From the NCBI GenBank assembly GCA_030144725.1, contig JASKMD010000008.1, forward strand, positions 13,968,915-14,032,914: a DNA stretch of 64,000 nt. The letters run 5' to 3'. The translations under genes were made by a program, and so were the position numbers. This document shows positions 60,000 through 64,000 of the stretch, piece by piece. Source of the DNA: Haematococcus lacustris (Eukaryota > Chlorophyta > Chlorophyceae > Chlamydomonadales > Haematococcaceae). The notes beneath the pieces were generated by a model. The model was not told the origin of the DNA. It worked only from the letters and a program-made list of their open reading frames with translations, and ran no database searches. Positions within the stretch are counted from its first letter, which is position 1; each line of letters begins with the position of its first letter.

Positions 60000-62900
60000 G
60001 GGGCCACATACTCGTCCATAGCACCAACAATGTAGGGGACGTGGCAGGGGTGCCTGAGGCAGGTCAAACTGATGAAGCTTGGGCTAGCCCAGGCCCCTAC
60101 CTGAGCAGCCACGGGCAGCCTGAGCAGGGCCCCCAGCACCAGGCTTGGGGTCAGGGTCATGCAGCAGCAGCAGCAGCAGCAGCAGCAGCTGAGAGGGGTG
60201 AGGGCCTGTGCAGCAGTAGCCAGCCTGTGGCCAGAAGGTCTAGCCACACTGGCAGCGGGGGGTTGGGTCACCAGGGTATGCTTATCCCCATGGCCCACCA
60301 GGGTGGTAGGGGTGCCTGGTACCCACAGCAGCTGACCCAGCACTGGCTGACACAGCAGCAGCAGCAGCAGCTTGAGCATGAGCAACAGCAGCAGCAGCAG
60401 CAACAGTATGAGCAGCAGCAGCAGCAGCAGCAGTATGAGCAGCAGCGGCAGTACCAGCAGCAGCAGCAGCAGCAGTATGAGCAGCAGCAGCAGTACCAGC
60501 AGCAACAGCAGTATGAGCAGCAGCAGTACCAGCAGCAGCAGCAGCAGCAGCAGCAGCTTCATCAGCCGCAACACTATGCTTCGTATGACCCTCAAGTGCT
60601 GCAGGCGGGAGAACAGCCTGCTTCCCAGTACTGGGTGCCTCAAACCAGCCATGACATGGACACCCACTTTTCTAATGGAGCTTGGCAGCATGCAGACGGC
60701 CAGCCCCAGCAGCTGCCCCACCACCTGGCCCAGCACACTTTGCCGCAGCCACAGGCGGGGCTGGCTCCAGGCCCAATGACCACAGCTGCTGCTGCCGCCG
60801 CTGCCGTGGCAGCTATGGTTGGGGACTTGATGCAGTTGGACGGCAGCAGCACACCCCCACCCCAGAGGCTGCTGACAGAAGAAGGCAACGACGCTCCCGC
60901 CCCTGGCCTGCCGGTGCCTCGCCGTAGTAGCAGGTGGGCTTGTTTCGCCCGGCCTGACAGCTCCTTGTTGGCCAGTAAGCACGTGGGAATGCCTTATCAA
61001 CGCATTTGGTGCATTGCCTGATTTTGTCTGCTGTTGTGCTTGGTAGCTGCTGCAGCATGACCGCTGCTGCATGACCGCTCCATGATTGTCGCAGGGCGAG
61101 CTCGCGCACCGCGCGGGCGGCTGCACGGCTGGCGGCGCAGTTCTGTGAGCTCAGCACAGAAGACGAGGCGTCTTCTGACAGCAACTATGAGGCCGACTCG
61201 CCACGCACCGGTCAGCATAGCAGCAACCCATTCGCCAGAGGTGACGCCAGCGACAGCAGCGCAAGCCCTTCGGCTCACTCTAGGCGTCGTCAAGGGTCGC
61301 GGACCCATAAGTCTGCGAGGCAGCATGCCGGCTCCAAAGCTCAGCAGACGCAGCCGCACTTGGCGAAGAAATCGCGCTTTGCAACATCAGCCGCCACCCC
61401 GGCCAGCCGGCTGAACATCTCCGGGCTGTTTACCGCGACCCCAGGTCCGCTGCTCGGCCAAGTCCCTTCACTCTCTGGCTCTGGCGTTCCGCTGCAGGTC
61501 CCGTGCGCGGCTCAGGTGCACTCGGGCAGCCAGCTGATGGCTGGCGCCCCAAGCAGTTGTCAAGGGGTGATGCATACAGCGAGGGTCTCCGACACCGGGA
61601 CCGCCCTATCGAACTCCGCCTCAGCGGCCGCGGCTGCTGCAGCTGCAGCGGCTGTGGTCTCCAGCGTGACTCAGAGCTTCCCTGGCAGCCAGCTTGGCCC
61701 AGCAGCCAGGCGTCAGTCTTGGCAGTCCTCGGCTGCCAGCGACTGCGCAAACATGGTCGTCTCGCTGCCAACGGTGATGACGCAAGTCTCAGCAATACCG
61801 GGTCCCGCCGCTGTAACTGCCAGCGGGCCAGTTCGCCGTCGCACATCGGGCACCGGATCTGCTGTCGCCGCGCCAGCGGTGAAGCGCAAGTCGAGCGGGA
61901 ATGGCATCGAGACCAGGGCCACCGAGGAAGCCTCCACAGCTCGCTCCTCACGCTTCCGTGGTGTGACGAAACATCGCCGCAGCGGCAGGTATAGAGCGAC
62001 CTCATATTCGATCCTACTCGTGCGCTGCCATACCCTGCCCTGCTCCATACTCACCGGAGGGGTTTGAGCTCACGTTGCAGCTCTATGGGACACAGGGTGT
62101 GAAACGATCTGGAAGGCCTTAGTGGTGCAGGTGGGGCGTCGGATATGAAGCCACAAGCCAGCTTGCCATTGCATTCTGCAGGTGGGAGGCCCACATCTGG
62201 ATCAAAGACCTGGGCCGCCAAGTTTACCTAGGTGAGGGTCTACACTGCTGTGCGTAGCCCGAAGAGTGCCATGACAGACACTGGCACCCTAAGCTGCCAC
62301 CCTCAGCTTATGTCAACAACCTGGCTGCTCGTCATTTGGCAGTGACTCCCCTCAGCACACCATGCACCTCCACTGCTCCCATCACCACCACCATCATTAC
62401 CATTATGTGTCACCAGCGTCCCTATCCTTCCACTTGGGCAGAGCTGTTGCCTCACAACGTGTGCATTGACAGCTGTGCGACCATGCACTCCATGAACCTT
62501 CAGGGGGCTATGAGCATGAGGAGCACGCTGCAGAGGCGTATGATGTGGCAGCATTGAAGACCAAAGGCTTAAAGGTGAGCAGGGCACCCACACTGATGGC
62601 AGCTGGCACATGCGGTAACCCCTTTCAAAGCCTGACATCACCTTGGCCCTGCCCACCAGCTCTGGCGAAGCATTAGTGCACTGGGCTATGGAGTCCTCAC
62701 CTGGGGCTGGTTGCTGGCTGTGGGGTCATGCTCAGCCTTGTTACACATGTTTGTTCCTTGCTGTCTTGATGCCTAGCCTTTTTTGGCTACACATGCTGTC
62801 TTGCTGCTTACTCGGTTGCTGTTGTGACTTGGTGCGCAGAGCAAAACTAACTTCCCGCAATCGCGATACGAGGCGCTGGTAGGCTGCATCGACTCTATCA

Positions 62901-64000
62901 GCGTGGACGAAATCATCATGGCTGTGCGACGGCAAAGCCAAGTGAGCGGTATTTGCAAGTCGCATCAACGGTGCCAGACTCATTAGCAGGCGCCGCAGCA
63001 GCATTACCACAGCGTGTGATTGTCCAGGGGGCGCGATGACGAGCTGGGCTGCTTGTGCGCAGGGATTCTCCCGTGGAACGAGCAGCTTTCGGGGTGTGAC
63101 AGCGCATCCGAGCGGGCGGTGGGAGAGCCGCATCGGCATCCCGCAATCCAAACACGTGTATCTCGGTAAGGGCGACCGCAGTTCGCGATCCGCCATCGCC
63201 ATCACGCAGCTTGTGACGGGGCGGACAGTGATATATTTTTGTGCGTGGTCTGCAACGTAGGCCTGTTTGACGACGAGCGCGAGGCTGCACTGGCCTATGA
63301 CCGGGCGCTGGTCCGGCTGCGCGGCACAGCGGCGGCTACGAACTTCGGACTCGCACAGTACAATCGCGAGCTGGCAGAGTTCAACTGGGTTCAAGACGTG
63401 GGTTTGGATACTCATTGCATCAAGCCATTCATGCACCCACTGGCGCCCCATCAAGCTGCAAACTAGTCAGGCATGAGCTGCAGAGCTAGAGGCTTCACTG
63501 CAGGCGGTGAACCAATCATGCAGTTAGGCAGCTGGCATAGTATGAGGCAGCCTGCTGCACACTGGTTCCTGCTGCGCACTGACCCTACCTCGTCATGCCC
63601 TGCAGCCAGTGAATGCGGCCCGCGAGGACGTGAAGGTGACAATGTCCCTGGGCCCTGACTTCGAGCGCTGGGTGAAGCATGGCAGCAGTGTGTTCCCCCA
63701 CATGGCGGTAGCAGTGGCTGGCTGGGACGAGGCGCCCGCGACCCCAGTGCCCCATGCTGCGCTATCCACAGGCCATAAGCTTGGAGGTCCAACCAGCTCT
63801 CAGGCCAGCAGCTTGGCAGCAGTTGAGGCAGGTGCAGCAGGGTCCGGCACCTGGCTGCCTCACGGAGGCCTGGGGGAGGATGAGGCGGGCAACTCTTGGA
63901 GTGCGGCAGTGCTGGCGGCAGTGGCAGCAGGGCGAGCAGACCCTGCACCATTGGGCCTCAGCCAGGCAATGCCAGGGGCAAGGCCTGGGGAAGGAGGTCA
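57206..64000 (+). CDS. Double-AP2 transcription factor with long Q-rich N-terminus, incomplete at the right edge
   Basis: Phase-consistent exons: 57206-57388, 57503-60933, 61095-61988, 62182-62231, 62504-62574, 62840-62941, 63063-63165, 63261-63397 and 63606 to beyond 64000. The AP2 repeat pair with its linker is of the AINTEGUMENTA/euAP2 class of plant DNA-binding regulators. The N-terminal 1,200 or so residues are low-complexity: Pro/Ala/Ser-rich, then Gln-rich with Tyr. Before the first AP2 repeat comes a Ser-rich region with a basic stretch (AVKRKSSGNGIETRATEE), a possible nuclear signal. The first exon start (57206) is the earliest ATG in a frame that splices correctly; a later start at 57524 is possible. 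The last exon stays open to the window end. Targets cannot be inferred. Confidence 0.85.
59955..60560 (+). repeat. CAG-rich coding tracts (polyglutamine/QY region)
   Basis: CAG runs at 59955-59998, 60163-60188 (read as polyAla in this frame) and 60355-60560 inside the AP2 gene. The last encodes Gln runs interrupted at intervals by Tyr-Glu (QQQYEQQRQYQQQQ), a prion-like composition. Confidence 0.95.
61925..63397 (+). other. Tandem AP2 DNA-binding domains split over six exons
   Basis: Repeat 1: SRFRGVTKHRRSGR (end of 61095-61988), WEAHIWIKDLGRQVYLG (62182-62231), GYEHEEHAAEAYDVAALKTK (62504-62574). Linker: TNFPQSRYEALVGCIDS (62840-62941), in the position of the TNFPLSDYE linker of plant proteins. 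Repeat 2: SSFRGVTAHPSGRWESRIGI (63063-63165), FDDEREAALAYDRALVRLRG then TNFGLAQYN (63261-63397). Both repeats keep YRG/FRG and RAYD-type elements. Exon breaks fall after the GR of repeat 1 and after the YLG of both repeats. Confidence 0.92.
63455..63595. repeat. Repeat R1, second copy, in an AP2 gene intron
   Basis: Nearly identical to 12440-12590. It lies wholly between the exon ending 63397 and the exon starting 63606, so it does not disrupt the coding sequence. Confidence 0.85.

Noticed and set aside
59792..61126. 444-codon minus-strand ORF with long Leu runs
   Set aside because: Shadow of the CAG-rich AP2 gene; all domain and splice evidence is on the plus strand.
1..64000. tRNA, rRNA or organelle genes
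   Set aside because: No cloverleaf or conserved rRNA segment was noticed on reading; a dedicated scan could not be run.

Overview
The window looks like nuclear DNA of a chlorophyte green alga, probably a chlamydomonadalean such as Haematococcus or a relative. This is inferred from GC-rich coding sequence, many short GT-AG introns, long CAG/CTG tracts, plant-type gene families (RLT homeobox-DDT, double-AP2, plant-like V-ATPase e) next to animal-like ones (PEN-2, TMEM186, UBE2J), and very abundant repeats. No database search was possible. Gene models were built by hand from reading frames, splice signals and phase matching.

Recognisable host genes, left to right: an RLT-type homeobox-DDT chromatin protein (minus, 0.3-7.6 kb, may continue off the left edge); V-ATPase subunit e (minus, 10.0-10.2 kb); a PAP2-type lipid phosphatase (plus, 14.1-16.1 kb); PEN-2 of gamma-secretase (plus, 19.4-19.8 kb); a NAK-family (AAK1/BIKE/GAK-like) kinase with 12 phase-consistent exons (minus, 20.2-26.8 kb); a tail-anchored UBE2J/UBC6-like E2 (minus, 31.2-33.1 kb); an unrecognised four-exon coiled-coil protein (plus, 34.0-35.9 kb); a TMEM186-like protein (minus, 37.9-40.4 kb); a small basic protein (minus, 47.9-48.3 kb); and a large Q-rich double-AP2 transcription factor that runs off the right edge (plus, 57.2-64.0 kb).

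The rest is mobile and repetitive DNA. The dominant family carries the C-terminal part of a Fanzor-type (eukaryotic TnpB/OMEGA) protein with RuvC-III motif DRDCNAALNM. One nearly full-length but broken copy lies at 44.95-47.9 kb, and at least a dozen truncated copies or solo right ends are scattered through 8-55 kb, several inside host introns. Their 3' ends share a conserved non-coding segment ending in a large imperfect palindrome, a good candidate for the guide (omega) RNA and right end. Other elements are an internally deleted hAT transposon and two hAT-type MITEs, each with a perfect 8-bp target duplication, a second small element family, a BED-finger element, several minisatellites (including a 95-bp unit repeated about 26 times), and segmental duplications.

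Several host exons occur as extra copies next to these elements: TMEM186 exon 2, a PAP2 exon, the last exon of the kinase, and a lone VMP1-like exon. This suggests the elements have moved or captured host sequence.
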